Shown piece by piece: positions 1-7,484 of a DNA stretch of 57,272 bases. The DNA is from Planctomycetota bacterium (lineage in GTDB: Bacteria > Planctomycetota > PLA2), in NCBI GenBank assembly GCA_021776735.1, contig JAJFFH010000068.1:1-57272 (forward strand). Direction: 5' to 3'. The translations under genes were made by a program, and so were the position numbers. The notes under the pieces are model-generated. The model did no database searches. It was not told where the DNA came from and saw nothing but the letters and a program-made list of their open reading frames with translations. The number at the start of each line of letters is the position of its first letter. The first letter of the stretch is position 1.

Positions 1-61
1 CCAAATCAAAGCCTCAGCTCCGCGGATTCTGCACTTCTGCGTTTCTGCGGTGAACTCGGAT

Positions 62-871
62 TCAGCCCGCGACCCCCACCTCCTCAAGCTTGTCGAGGCG
101 GTAGTGCGCAAGCGATGCGGCGCCCACGGCGCTCACGAACTGCACCATGGCGCCTTCGGCCACGTTGACCTCGCCGAGGTTTTCGCGCAACTCCGTGACC
201 ATCGACGGAAAGCGCAGAATGCCCCCGATCAGCGTGTACTCGGGCTCCATGCGCACGCGCTTGAGCAGTTGCATGCAGCGTTCGACGAGCGAGATCATGC
301 CGCCCTGCATGATGTCGGCGGGCGCGGCGCCCTGGGAAAGGTGGTTGATGACCTCCGACTCCGCGAAGACCGCGCAGACTCCGGAAATCGGCACCGCTCC
401 CTTGGAGGTCGCGGCCAGCGGCCCGATTTCCTCGGTGGAAAAGCCCATGTACCGCGCGGTCTTTTCGAGAAACGCGCCGGTGCCGGCGGCGCACTTGTCG
501 TTGAGGCGGAACGATCGAACGCGGCCGGGGTCGTCGAGGCGCGAGGCCTTCATGGTCTGGCCGCCGATGTCGAGGACGGTGCGCGTGCCGGGATAGAGCA
601 CGCGGCTGCCGCGGGCCGCCGATGTCAGGTCGGTGACCTGCGTGTCACGCACCTCGCACTGGTAGCGGCCGAAACCCGTGGCGACCACATAGCTCACGTC
701 GTCACGGGTGACGCCGGCATCCTCGAGCGCCTCGTGAAACACCTGCGTCGAAATCTCCGTCAGTCGAAAGCCCGTCTTCTGGATGGCGGTGCCCTTGACT
801 TCGCCGTTTCCGTCGAGCACGACCGCCTTCGCATAAGTGGAGCCGACGTCGATTCCTGCGGTGAGTTTCAT
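62..871 (-). CDS. bcrD: Benzoyl-CoA reductase ATPase subunit D (BcrD/BzdQ-like)
   Basis: One of two ATPase subunits of an ATP-dependent class I benzoyl-CoA reductase. ATP hydrolysis here drives low-potential electrons to the catalytic BcrB/BcrC pair. The 269-residue product has the ASKHA fold of the BadF/BadG/BcrA/BcrD family: GIDVGSTYAKAV near the N-terminus, then DIGGQTMKA, NDKCAAGTG and SGVCAVFAESE. The two Cys in the last motifs are the expected ligands of the [4Fe-4S] cluster shared with the partner subunit. I chose ATG 871 over an in-frame ATG at 904 because AGGAG lies 11 nt upstream of 871 and the product then begins MKLTAGID. It is the last operon gene seen. Only 61 bases remain to the window edge, with no gene in them, so a following ferredoxin gene cannot be checked. 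The family also includes 2-hydroxyacyl-CoA dehydratase activators, but the neighbours favour benzoyl-CoA reductase. Confidence 0.88.
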   Translation of the reverse strand: MKLTAGIDVGSTYAKAVVLDGNGEVKGTAIQKTGFRLTEISTQVFHEALEDAGVTRDDVSYVVATGFGRYQCEVRDTQVTDLTSAARGSRVLYPGTRTVLDIGGQTMKASRLDDPGRVRSFRLNDKCAAGTGAFLEKTARYMGFSTEEIGPLAATSKGAVPISGVCAVFAESEVINHLSQGAAPADIMQGGMISLVERCMQLLKRVRMEPEYTLIGGILRFPSMVTELRENLGEVNVAEGAMVQFVSAVGAASLAHYRLDKLEEVGVAG

Positions 872-913
872 CGTGGTTTCTCCTGGGTTCACGGGGCTGG
901 TCATGGGACGCGA

Positions 914-1714
914 CTAGCGGACGGGGGCGCGACTGGCGAGGATGTGGTCCATCGCGAAGAGCGCCGCGCCCAGCGCGCCCATGAAGTGGGAGTCCTCGCT
1001 CACGTTGAGCTTGCGCTCCAGCAACCGCTCCAGCTCCGCGATCATGCCGATGTTGCGCGCAACCCCGCCGCTGAAGGTGACCTCTTCGCTAACACCGACG
1101 CGCCGAAGCAGTGAAACGGCGCGCGAGGCCATCGACTGGTGCACGCCGAGCAGGATCTCCTCGATCTTCTTGCCCTTGCCCAGCCACGAAAGGATCTCCG
1201 ACTCCGCAAACACCGTGCACGTCGTCGAGATGCGCACCGGTTTCTTGGCCTTGAGCGCTACGGCGCCCAGGTCGGGAAGCGGAATATCCAACGCTGCCGA
1301 AGCCGCGCCCAAAAAGCGCCCGGTCCCGGCTGCGCACTTGTCGTTCATGCAAAAGTCCAGCACCTCGCCGTTCCCGGTGACGCTGATCGCCTTCGAGTCC
1401 TGCCCGCCCATGTCCAGGACGGTGCGCGTCGCGGGGAACATGTGGGCCGCCCCGCGGGCGTGGCACGAGATCTCGGTCACCTGCGTGTTGCCGAACGTGA
1501 CACGGTAGCGGCCGTAGCCGGTTCCGATGACGTAGCCGACCTCCTGCTCGCCGATCTTCGCGGTTTGAAGAGCCTCGTCGTAGGCGCGCTCGGCGGCCTG
1601 CATGACGTTGGCGCCCGTATCGGTCAGCGCCTGGGCGGCCATGCGGCCATCTTCGCCGACGATCACGGCCTTGGTCTGGGTGGAGCCGACATCGACACCT
1701 GCTGCGTAAGCCAT
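914..1714 (-). CDS. bcrA: Benzoyl-CoA reductase ATPase subunit A (BcrA/BzdP-like, short form)
   Basis: Second ATPase subunit of the class I benzoyl-CoA reductase, paralogous to the downstream bcrD. Visible motifs are GVDVGSTQTKAVIV (phosphate loop), DMGGQDSKAI, MNDKCAAGTGRFLG and TTCTVFAESE. The Cys in the last two motifs are the likely cluster ligands. The ATG has GGAGG upstream and follows the bcrB stop by about a dozen bases. The product is 266 aa, close to BcrD and to the small Azoarcus-type BzdP/BzdQ subunits as I remember them. The Thauera BcrA is recalled as much longer (about 440 aa). The operon therefore combines Thauera gene order with Azoarcus-like subunit sizes. Which of the two ATPases is A and which is D is inferred from gene order. 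Confidence 0.87.
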   Translation of the reverse strand: MAYAAGVDVGSTQTKAVIVGEDGRMAAQALTDTGANVMQAAERAYDEALQTAKIGEQEVGYVIGTGYGRYRVTFGNTQVTEISCHARGAAHMFPATRTVLDMGGQDSKAISVTGNGEVLDFCMNDKCAAGTGRFLGAASAALDIPLPDLGAVALKAKKPVRISTTCTVFAESEILSWLGKGKKIEEILLGVHQSMASRAVSLLRRVGVSEEVTFSGGVARNIGMIAELERLLERKLNVSEDSHFMGALGAALFAMDHILASRAPVR

Positions 1715-1726
1715 TGCGATCCTCCG

Positions 1727-3046
1727 TCAGGAAATCGCCGCGCGCTTGCGGCGTGCGGCCATGCCCTCGAAGAAGGCATCGATCCGGTTTTTGAGTTGCG
1801 CCTCCGACACCACCCGTCGGTCCATCATGTCGGACTCGATGAACAGGGTCGCCCAGTCGCGCTCCTCGAGAAGCGCGCGGCGTCCGTCCGCCAACCCGGT
1901 GGACGTGGTCCGGCAGCTCTTGATCGGGTGGTAGACGACGCCGTCCACTCCCAGCTTGTCGCCCATCTCGATCAGCGCCAGGTCGCTGTAAAACATCGCG
2001 TCCATGGCGTCGCGCACGGTGAGCAGCACGCCGGCGGCGAGGCTCTCCAGCGGCTTCTTCAAGTCGTACTGGAACTCGTAGCCGGCGCCGCCCGACGCAA
2101 ACAGCAGGTACGTGGAACCGACGAACGTTCCGCCCCACTCGGTGAACATCTCGTTGAAGCGGCGAAAAATCGGATAGCAGGGCACGCCCACGAACAAGAG
2201 CCGGTACTGCTCGTCGGTGAGCGTCCCGATGCCGTGCTCGGCCTTGTACTCCATCTCCTCCACGAGATCCTCGAAGTACCGGGCGCCCTCGGCGGTTCCT
2301 CGCAGGCTGTTGGCGACCCCGAGGTAGACCGTGCCGTCGGTCAGCGCGTTGAACAGCGAGGGGCGCGACGCGTTCAGGTCGATCACGCGGCGCCAGGAGC
2401 GCAGCACCGTGTTCGCGTGGCCGAGTACCTCGCGCAGGCGGTCGATGTCGAACTTCTTGCCCGTCACCTCCTCGCAGAGTTCGATCAGCTCCCGAATCTG
2501 GGCCTCGACGTAGCGGCGGTCGCGCTCGAATTGCTCCGTGCCGGGCGGCGCGGCCTTGCCCTGCTCGCGCGTGCCGGGAATGTCCAGCGTGAACACGCGG
2601 GTGTCGGCCATGCGCTCCCAGATTTCCGCCCACTTGATGTAGGTGTTGCAGGCGTTCGTCAGCACGGCGACGCCGGGCTTGGGCATGCGGCCCATCGGGT
2701 GCTCGCCCTGGCGGGCCTGCAGCGCGACGTCGGCCTTGACGTAGCCGCAGATGTCGGGGGAATAGCCCATGTCCTCGGCCTCGTTCAGGTACTCGTGAGC
2801 CACGCGGCGCACGGCCATCTGCAGCGAGTTGATCTCGGGAAAGACGACGGGAAGATCAAAGCAACTGAGGATCTCCATCATCGAGCCCATCACGAAGACG
2901 TAGGCTCCCGGCCGACCCTCTTCGGCGGCCACCGTCAGCTCTTGGAACCAGTCGCGAAACAGGGCCGCGCCGTCGCGGGCCCCGCGCCCCACGATCGAGC
3001 CGTGCCCGGCGTTCTGGTTCGCCTTTTTTTGGTCTGTTGTGCTCAT
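1727..3046 (-). CDS. bcrB: Benzoyl-CoA reductase catalytic subunit B
   Basis: Catalytic subunit of the reductase, of the HgdA/HgdB (2-hydroxyglutaryl-CoA dehydratase D-component) fold. With BcrC it binds benzoyl-CoA and [4Fe-4S] clusters for Birch-like ring reduction to the cyclohexa-1,5-diene-1-carbonyl-CoA. The product is 439 aa. Cysteines in family-typical settings are visible: ILSCFDLPVVFPE, SPDICGYVKADV, TNACNTYIKW, GVPCYPIF and IKSCRTTSTG. ATG 3046 (MSTTDQKK) is preferred over a longer frame opening at 3223, because GGAG sits 8 nt upstream and the longer version would run through the end of bcrC. Spacing to bcrC and bcrA is under 20 bases on each side, so the genes are very likely co-transcribed and co-translated. 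Confidence 0.9.
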   Translation of the reverse strand: MSTTDQKKANQNAGHGSIVGRGARDGAALFRDWFQELTVAAEEGRPGAYVFVMGSMMEILSCFDLPVVFPEINSLQMAVRRVAHEYLNEAEDMGYSPDICGYVKADVALQARQGEHPMGRMPKPGVAVLTNACNTYIKWAEIWERMADTRVFTLDIPGTREQGKAAPPGTEQFERDRRYVEAQIRELIELCEEVTGKKFDIDRLREVLGHANTVLRSWRRVIDLNASRPSLFNALTDGTVYLGVANSLRGTAEGARYFEDLVEEMEYKAEHGIGTLTDEQYRLLFVGVPCYPIFRRFNEMFTEWGGTFVGSTYLLFASGGAGYEFQYDLKKPLESLAAGVLLTVRDAMDAMFYSDLALIEMGDKLGVDGVVYHPIKSCRTTSTGLADGRRALLEERDWATLFIESDMMDRRVVSEAQLKNRIDAFFEGMAARRKRAAIS

Positions 3047-3063
3047 GGTCCGTTCTCCGTCGC

Positions 3064-4236
3064 CTAGGCGAAAAAGAGGATGTTTTCCACAAAGGTCTCG
3101 AGCTGGAGCTCGAACTGCTCGTAGCCCGACATCGTTTCCTGGAACTCGCCGACGAAGTACGGGATGTCCGCTTCGTCCAGCGCCTGGCTGTATCCGACCT
3201 GGTCCTCGAGACCGGGCTCGCACATCTTGGCCGCCGTCAGGATGACCGCTTCACCGCGCGCGTTCCGGATCCGCTCAAGGAGCATCTTCTCCTTGGGCTT
3301 GCGCAGGTCGTGTTGCACCGGGCTGTAGGAGGAATGCTCCAGGTACGACTCCGCGAGATCACGGAGCGGATCGCCCGCCACCGGAACGTCTTCGACGAGG
3401 TAGCGCAGGCCGATGAGCAGGTCGTCATCGACCACATGGCAGGAGCGCGCGATCGTCGTGAGCAGGTCGAGCGGGGGTTGCTCGCAAAAACCGCCCTCGA
3501 AGACGACGCGGATGCGGTCCTGCTTGCGCACGGGCCGATCCCGAAGCATGGGCAGCACCGTCCGCATGAGCTCGTTGTGCTCCTCGCGCGGCACCATGCC
3601 GGCCAACGCGACGAGCGTGTACGCCTCGTCCACCGGAATCTTCCAGGGCTCGGCATGGCGCAGCGCGTAGAGCTCGCGGATCAGCCGCCGGTTCTCGTTG
3701 AAAACCTCGAGCGAGTGGCGCAGCGCATCCTCGGTCACCTTGGTTCCCGTGACCGCTTCGACGTCGCCCATCAACCGCTCGTACTCGTCGCGCAGGTACT
3801 GCGCCGAGCTCTTCGAGTTCGGGTTCTGGGGCAGATAGAGGATCTGGCAGGAGTAGTCGAAGTTGCGGCCCCAGATCGCCGCGAGGTTGCGCGCCGCGTC
3901 GCAGATCGGGTGCGACACGAACATGTCCAGCTCGAGCTTGCCGCTCAGCGCCAGTTCGAGCGACGTCTTGAGAATCGAACAGAGGTACGAGCCGAAGCGC
4001 GACTCCGCGTTGATCGCCTCGAGGCGCGCGCCGCGCACCTTCACCGGCAGGGCACCGGCGGCGTGCGCGATCTCCTCGGGGAAATAGACCTGAAAGTGGC
4101 CGACGACCTTGCCGCCCGCCGCGCGCCAGCGCGCCACGGTCGGATACTCGGGACTCTCCACGAGGTCGCGGCAGACCTCGAGAATGCCGTCGAGGCTCTT
4201 GCCCTTCCACTCGTCAAAGACCGGTTGTGTGACCAT
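3064..4236 (-). CDS. bcrC: Benzoyl-CoA reductase catalytic subunit C
   Basis: Partner of BcrB in the catalytic module (HgdB-like fold). The 390 aa length matches the roughly 385-residue Thauera BcrC I recall. It begins with a helical N-terminus, then AAGGKVVGHFQVYFPEEIA and GALPVKVRGAR, which is the typical substrate-domain opening of the family. Cysteines at SYLCSILKTSLE, HPICDAARNLA, DYSCQILYLPQNPN and GGFCEQPP are candidate cluster ligands. A G-rich stretch directly precedes the ATG and serves as ribosome-binding site. The dch stop lies 12 bases upstream. Together with dch, oah and had, this gene argues against a 2-hydroxyacyl-CoA dehydratase role. The reductase of a methyl- or hydroxybenzoyl-CoA remains possible, because substrate range cannot be read from sequence. 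Confidence 0.9.
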   Translation of the reverse strand: MVTQPVFDEWKGKSLDGILEVCRDLVESPEYPTVARWRAAGGKVVGHFQVYFPEEIAHAAGALPVKVRGARLEAINAESRFGSYLCSILKTSLELALSGKLELDMFVSHPICDAARNLAAIWGRNFDYSCQILYLPQNPNSKSSAQYLRDEYERLMGDVEAVTGTKVTEDALRHSLEVFNENRRLIRELYALRHAEPWKIPVDEAYTLVALAGMVPREEHNELMRTVLPMLRDRPVRKQDRIRVVFEGGFCEQPPLDLLTTIARSCHVVDDDLLIGLRYLVEDVPVAGDPLRDLAESYLEHSSYSPVQHDLRKPKEKMLLERIRNARGEAVILTAAKMCEPGLEDQVGYSQALDEADIPYFVGEFQETMSGYEQFELQLETFVENILFFA

Positions 4237-4248
4237 GCCCCCGCCCCC

Positions 4249-5010
4249 CTATTGATCCACCCAAGCCGGTTTGCGCTTGGACAGGAATGCCTCGATGCCC
4301 TCGTTGGCATCACGCGTACCCATGACGTCTTCCAGATAAAAGCGCTCCAGCTCGTCCAGCCGCGCGCGAAGCTCGCGGTTCAGCGGGTCGCGCACGGCGC
4401 GTGCGGCCAGACGGAGCGCCGATGCCGACTTGGGCCGGATTCCCTCTTTGAGGAACGCCTCGACAGCCGTCTCCAGCTCGCCTTGTGAAACGAGCCGGTT
4501 GACGAGTCCGTGCCGGTGAGCCTCGGCCGCGGCCATGCTGCGTCCGGTCAGGACCAGGTCTTCCGCGAGCCCGCCTCCGACCTTCCATGGCAAGAGCGCG
4601 CACGCCGCGGGCGGAAGAACCCCCAGTTTGATCTCGGGCGCGGCGAACGACGCCGTCTCTTCCGCAATCACGATGTGACAGGCCAGGATCAACTCGAACG
4701 CGCCGCCCAGGCAATGCCCGCGCACCGCACCGATCGTGGGCACGCAGGTGTCGGCCAGCGCGTTGAAGACCCCGTGAAACCGCGGCAAGAACTTATCGAC
4801 CTCGCCGGCCCGGTGCTCGGGCACGGACGCGCCGTACGAGAAGTGCTTGCCCGCCGCTGTGAACAGGATCGCCTTCAGGTGCGGATCCCGGGCCTGCGTG
4901 CGCACGGCCTCCTCCATCGCACCGCACGTGGCGGCGTCGAGGATGTTGCCCGGCGGCGCGTCGATCCGCAGCTCGCAAACGTCGCCGCGCACGATCACCT
5001 TGAGGCTCAC
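4249..5010 (-). CDS. dch: Cyclohexa-1,5-diene-1-carbonyl-CoA hydratase
   Basis: Crotonase-family hydratase (253 aa) that adds water to the dienoyl-CoA made by the reductase, giving 6-hydroxycyclohex-1-ene-1-carbonyl-CoA. The crotonase signature is clear: GKHFSYGASVPEH (first oxyanion-hole segment), then GAVRGHCLGGAFELILACHIVIA (second oxyanion segment) and FAAPEIKLGVLPPAA. The ATG overlaps the oah stop codon as ATGA, so translation is coupled. Assignment within the crotonase superfamily rests on context: it lies between oah and bcrC, as in the Thauera-type cluster. A generic enoyl-CoA hydratase would look similar. Confidence 0.85.
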   Translation of the reverse strand: MSLKVIVRGDVCELRIDAPPGNILDAATCGAMEEAVRTQARDPHLKAILFTAAGKHFSYGASVPEHRAGEVDKFLPRFHGVFNALADTCVPTIGAVRGHCLGGAFELILACHIVIAEETASFAAPEIKLGVLPPAACALLPWKVGGGLAEDLVLTGRSMAAAEAHRHGLVNRLVSQGELETAVEAFLKEGIRPKSASALRLAARAVRDPLNRELRARLDELERFYLEDVMGTRDANEGIEAFLSKRKPAWVDQ

Positions 5011-6125
5011 GTGGCGACCTCCTGCGTGTGCGGCGAAATCTTGCGGATCAGCTCGTCGTCCATCGGATGGCCCTGGGCCAGGAGTTGACGCAGCAGGATG
5101 AAGTCGACCTCGCGATGGCCTTTTTGGCCGTAGTGGAATGCCGGGAAGCCGGCCTTGGCCTCGGCGTTCATGTTGAGCGCCAGCCAGGCCCGGTTCGACT
5201 CGCGGTTTTGGTGCCAGTGCTCCAGCTTGTGCTTGCGCAGGGACTCGATCGTCTTCGTCGTGCAGTCGGGCATCGTGAGACAGAGATCCCAGGCGAGCTT
5301 CTCGACCCGCTCGTCAAGCCGCGTCAGGTCCACGTCGCACGACTTCATCAGCGCGCGCGCCGCGGTCCACGCATCGCCGGTCTTGAAGCGGCCGTGAACG
5401 ATGCAGCCCATCTCGTCGAGATAGCGGTCGGTGACCACCAGCGGGTTGGGAATGAACGCGCCGTCGTGGCGCAGGACCGGCACGATGTCGTTGACCAGGC
5501 CGAACCGCAGGGCCTCGTGCGCGCTCCACATCTGGCAGAGCGTGCCGGACTCCATGGCCCGGGCGAACCCGACATAGAGCGGCAGAAAATCCGTGGATCC
5601 GCCGTCCGGCGCGGAGCCGTGCTTGGGCCCCGCCTGCCCGAACAGCGCCGTGTCGGCGGCGATAGTGAAGTCGCACGCCATGCCGATTTCCTGGCCGCCG
5701 GCGATGCGCATGCCGTTCACCCGGTTCACGACCGGCTTGTCGCACTCGAGGATGGACGTCACCATGTCGTTGAAGAGCCGCATGTACTGGCGGTACTCCA
5801 GCGGCCGGCCGGCATAGACCTCCGCGTACTCGGCGGTATTGCCGCCGGTGCAGAACGCCCGGTCGCCGGTGGCCGTAAAGACAGCACAGACAACATCGCG
5901 TTCCATCGACGCGCGGCGAAAGGCGAGGATCACCTCTTTCACGGCCTCGGTCGTGTAGGAGTTGAGCTGCCCGGGGTTGTCGAGAATGACCCAGGCGTTG
6001 AACAGTCCCTCCGGTTCCTGCCCGTCGGGACCAAGTACGGGACGGCGCTCGTAGCCGATGTGCTTGAACTCGTAGTTTCTGACTAGTTCGTGGTTCTTGA
6101 GGGGCATGTCGCGGTTCTCGAACAT
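5007..6125 (-). CDS. oah: 6-oxocyclohex-1-ene-1-carbonyl-CoA hydrolase
   Basis: Ring-opening hydrolase of the benzoyl-CoA pathway (Oah/BamA family) that converts the 6-oxo intermediate to 3-hydroxypimelyl-CoA. It is a 372-residue crotonase-fold protein, about 100 aa longer than ordinary enoyl-CoA hydratases, as is usual for Oah. Motifs are FNAWVILDNPGQLNSYTTEAVKE, DRAFCTGGNTAEYAEVYAGRP, RIAGGQEIGMACDFTIAADTA, FGQAGPKHGSAPDGGSTDFL and a long C-terminal helical extension. BamA/oah is the usual marker gene for anaerobic aromatic degradation. The start could also be the Met at 6107 (MPLKNHELV). It overlaps dch by 4 bases and follows had by 6. Confidence 0.92.
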   Translation of the reverse strand: MFENRDMPLKNHELVRNYEFKHIGYERRPVLGPDGQEPEGLFNAWVILDNPGQLNSYTTEAVKEVILAFRRASMERDVVCAVFTATGDRAFCTGGNTAEYAEVYAGRPLEYRQYMRLFNDMVTSILECDKPVVNRVNGMRIAGGQEIGMACDFTIAADTALFGQAGPKHGSAPDGGSTDFLPLYVGFARAMESGTLCQMWSAHEALRFGLVNDIVPVLRHDGAFIPNPLVVTDRYLDEMGCIVHGRFKTGDAWTAARALMKSCDVDLTRLDERVEKLAWDLCLTMPDCTTKTIESLRKHKLEHWHQNRESNRAWLALNMNAEAKAGFPAFHYGQKGHREVDFILLRQLLAQGHPMDDELIRKISPHTQEVAT

Positions 6126-6131
6126 GGCGAA

Positions 6132-7190
6132 TCAACTTCCAAAGTTTTCAAAGTCGGGGATCATGACCGGTCGCAGCGCGTGGTGCTCCTCGCGCAGCAC
6201 GTCGTTGAGTTGGCTCATCGGGAACCGTTCGACGTAGGGCTTCAGCGTGAAGCGGCCCTGCGCCACGAGTTCGAGGATGGGGCCGAAGTGCTCGGGCAGG
6301 CAACCCCAGTTTCCGAACGCGGTAGCGTCGAACGCCATCAGGTTGGAGAGCCGCACCGTGGTTTTTTCGAGCGTGAAGCCGACGACCGCGAGCTGCGCGT
6401 CGTGGTTCAGCAGCGCGTACGCGGTCGTCTGTCCCGCCGCCGCGCCCGAACACTCGAGGATCTTGCGCCCGTACGACGGAAGGCCCCGCGCCTGCTCGAA
6501 CGCGAGCACGGCCTTGCGAATCCCCCTGATGTCCGACTCGCCCGAATTGAGCGCGAGATCCAGGTAATCGGAGACCGCGTCCAGACGCGCTTGATCGACA
6601 TCGATCCCGACGACCGTGGCACCGAAAACCTTCGCGGTCTGCGCCGCGAAGAGCCCGACGCCACCGACGCCCACGACGATGACGAGATCACCTTCCCCGA
6701 CACCCGCGCGTACGACCGCTTGATAAGAGGTCCCCACGGCGTCGGCCGCGACGGACAGATCCTCCACGTCGCCCACCCCCTCGGGAATGGCACACAGGTA
6801 TCGCGCGGGAGTGAGAAAGTGCGAGGCGAAGCCGCCGTGAAAGTCGTTGCCCGGCATCTTCTGCGAACGACAGACATTGCCCCGCCCCTTGGCGCACAAC
6901 TCGCATTCGCCGCAGGGCAGGACCGCCGGCACGAGATACGTCCTGCCCAACATGCCCTCGGCACCGGGTCCCGCCGCAATCGCCTCGCCCACGATCTCGT
7001 GCCCGAGCGTCAGCGGGAGCGGCGCGTTCGGCCGCACACCGCCGTACAGGTACCCGTAGTCGGTATGACAAAGACCGCAGGCCGAAACCGTGAGCAGCAC
7101 CTCGCCCGGACCGGGCACCGGCAGGGGATCCTCGTGAAGCATCAACGGCTCCCCGGGGCTCTCCATGCGCCAGGATTTCATGGATGACAT
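6132..7190 (-). CDS. had: 6-hydroxycyclohex-1-ene-1-carbonyl-CoA dehydrogenase
   Basis: Zinc-dependent, NAD-linked medium-chain alcohol dehydrogenase (352 aa) that oxidises the hydroxy intermediate to the 6-oxo-CoA substrate of Oah. Residues visible are CGLCHTDYGYLYGG (catalytic Zn Cys), LTLGHEIVGEA (GHE), the structural Zn loop CGECELCAKGRGNVC, and the Rossmann motif VVGVGGVGLFAAQ. ATG 7190 is chosen because AAAGAGAG lies just upstream; a longer frame from 7292 would cross the palindromic operator. Having had and oah marks the Thauera variant of the pathway rather than the Rhodopseudomonas variant. It is the first gene of the operon. Confidence 0.88.
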   Translation of the reverse strand: MSSMKSWRMESPGEPLMLHEDPLPVPGPGEVLLTVSACGLCHTDYGYLYGGVRPNAPLPLTLGHEIVGEAIAAGPGAEGMLGRTYLVPAVLPCGECELCAKGRGNVCRSQKMPGNDFHGGFASHFLTPARYLCAIPEGVGDVEDLSVAADAVGTSYQAVVRAGVGEGDLVIVVGVGGVGLFAAQTAKVFGATVVGIDVDQARLDAVSDYLDLALNSGESDIRGIRKAVLAFEQARGLPSYGRKILECSGAAAGQTTAYALLNHDAQLAVVGFTLEKTTVRLSNLMAFDATAFGNWGCLPEHFGPILELVAQGRFTLKPYVERFPMSQLNDVLREEHHALRPVMIPDFENFGS

Positions 7191-7233
7191 CGCGCTCTCT
7201 TTCGCAGCCGAATCAGGCCGCCTACCACGAGCA

Positions 7234-7257
7234 TACCGAACGAACGTTCGTTCGGTA
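7234..7257. promoter_or_regulatory. Perfect 24-bp palindrome upstream of had (TetR-type operator)
   Basis: TACCGAACGAAC is followed directly by its exact reverse complement, ending 44 bases upstream of the had start codon. A GAACG/CGTTC-rich palindrome of this length and symmetry is typical of TetR-family operators controlling acyl-CoA catabolic operons. Regulator identity is inference, and no regulator gene lies in the window. Confidence 0.75.
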
Positions 7258-7385
7258 GAAAAAAGCGCGAAGAATCCCGCTTTCAAGAGCAAGAGGGGGG
7301 GCGGGGGCAGCTATTCCCACCAGGTGTGCCTCCCTTTTCGGCAGCACCCGAGGAGCAGACGGCGCCCCGAGAGCCCGGCCGGTCT

Positions 7386-7428
7386 CGTTCGCGAACAACG
7401 TTCACGTTCAAACAGCTGCTTGCTGATC
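7386..7428 (-). repeat. Solo copy of the GTTCACG-rich dispersed repeat
   Basis: On the minus strand this reads GCAAGCAGC then TTTGAACGTGAACG, then TTGTTCGCGAACGAG. It resembles the arms around the two four-helix-bundle cassettes near 44.2-44.9 kb and 56.3-57.1 kb. It lies between ppk and the had operator, close to a G-rich run at about 7294-7313. No gene is evident between 7258 and 7484. Confidence 0.6.
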
Positions 7429-7484
7429 CGGTACGACGGCGGGACGGCCCGACGCACCCTGCGTACGCTTGCCGCGATCCCGGG

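Noticed and set aside
62..1714. Activator pair of a 2-hydroxyglutaryl-CoA-type dehydratase
   Set aside because: The ATPase fold fits, but two different ATPases, both catalytic subunits and dch, oah and had in one operon match benzoyl-CoA reductase.
1139..3067. Long open frame on the plus strand (642 codons) opposite the bcr genes
   Set aside because: It is antisense to bcrA and bcrB, which have family motifs and ribosome-binding sites. Such frames arise from high GC at third positions; its translation is Arg/His/Ala-rich without motifs. The same applies to 13619-15556 and 36201-38291 on the plus strand.
7258..7484. A TetR regulator gene between ppk and had
   Set aside because: The spacer is too short and holds only a G-rich run and a dispersed repeat.
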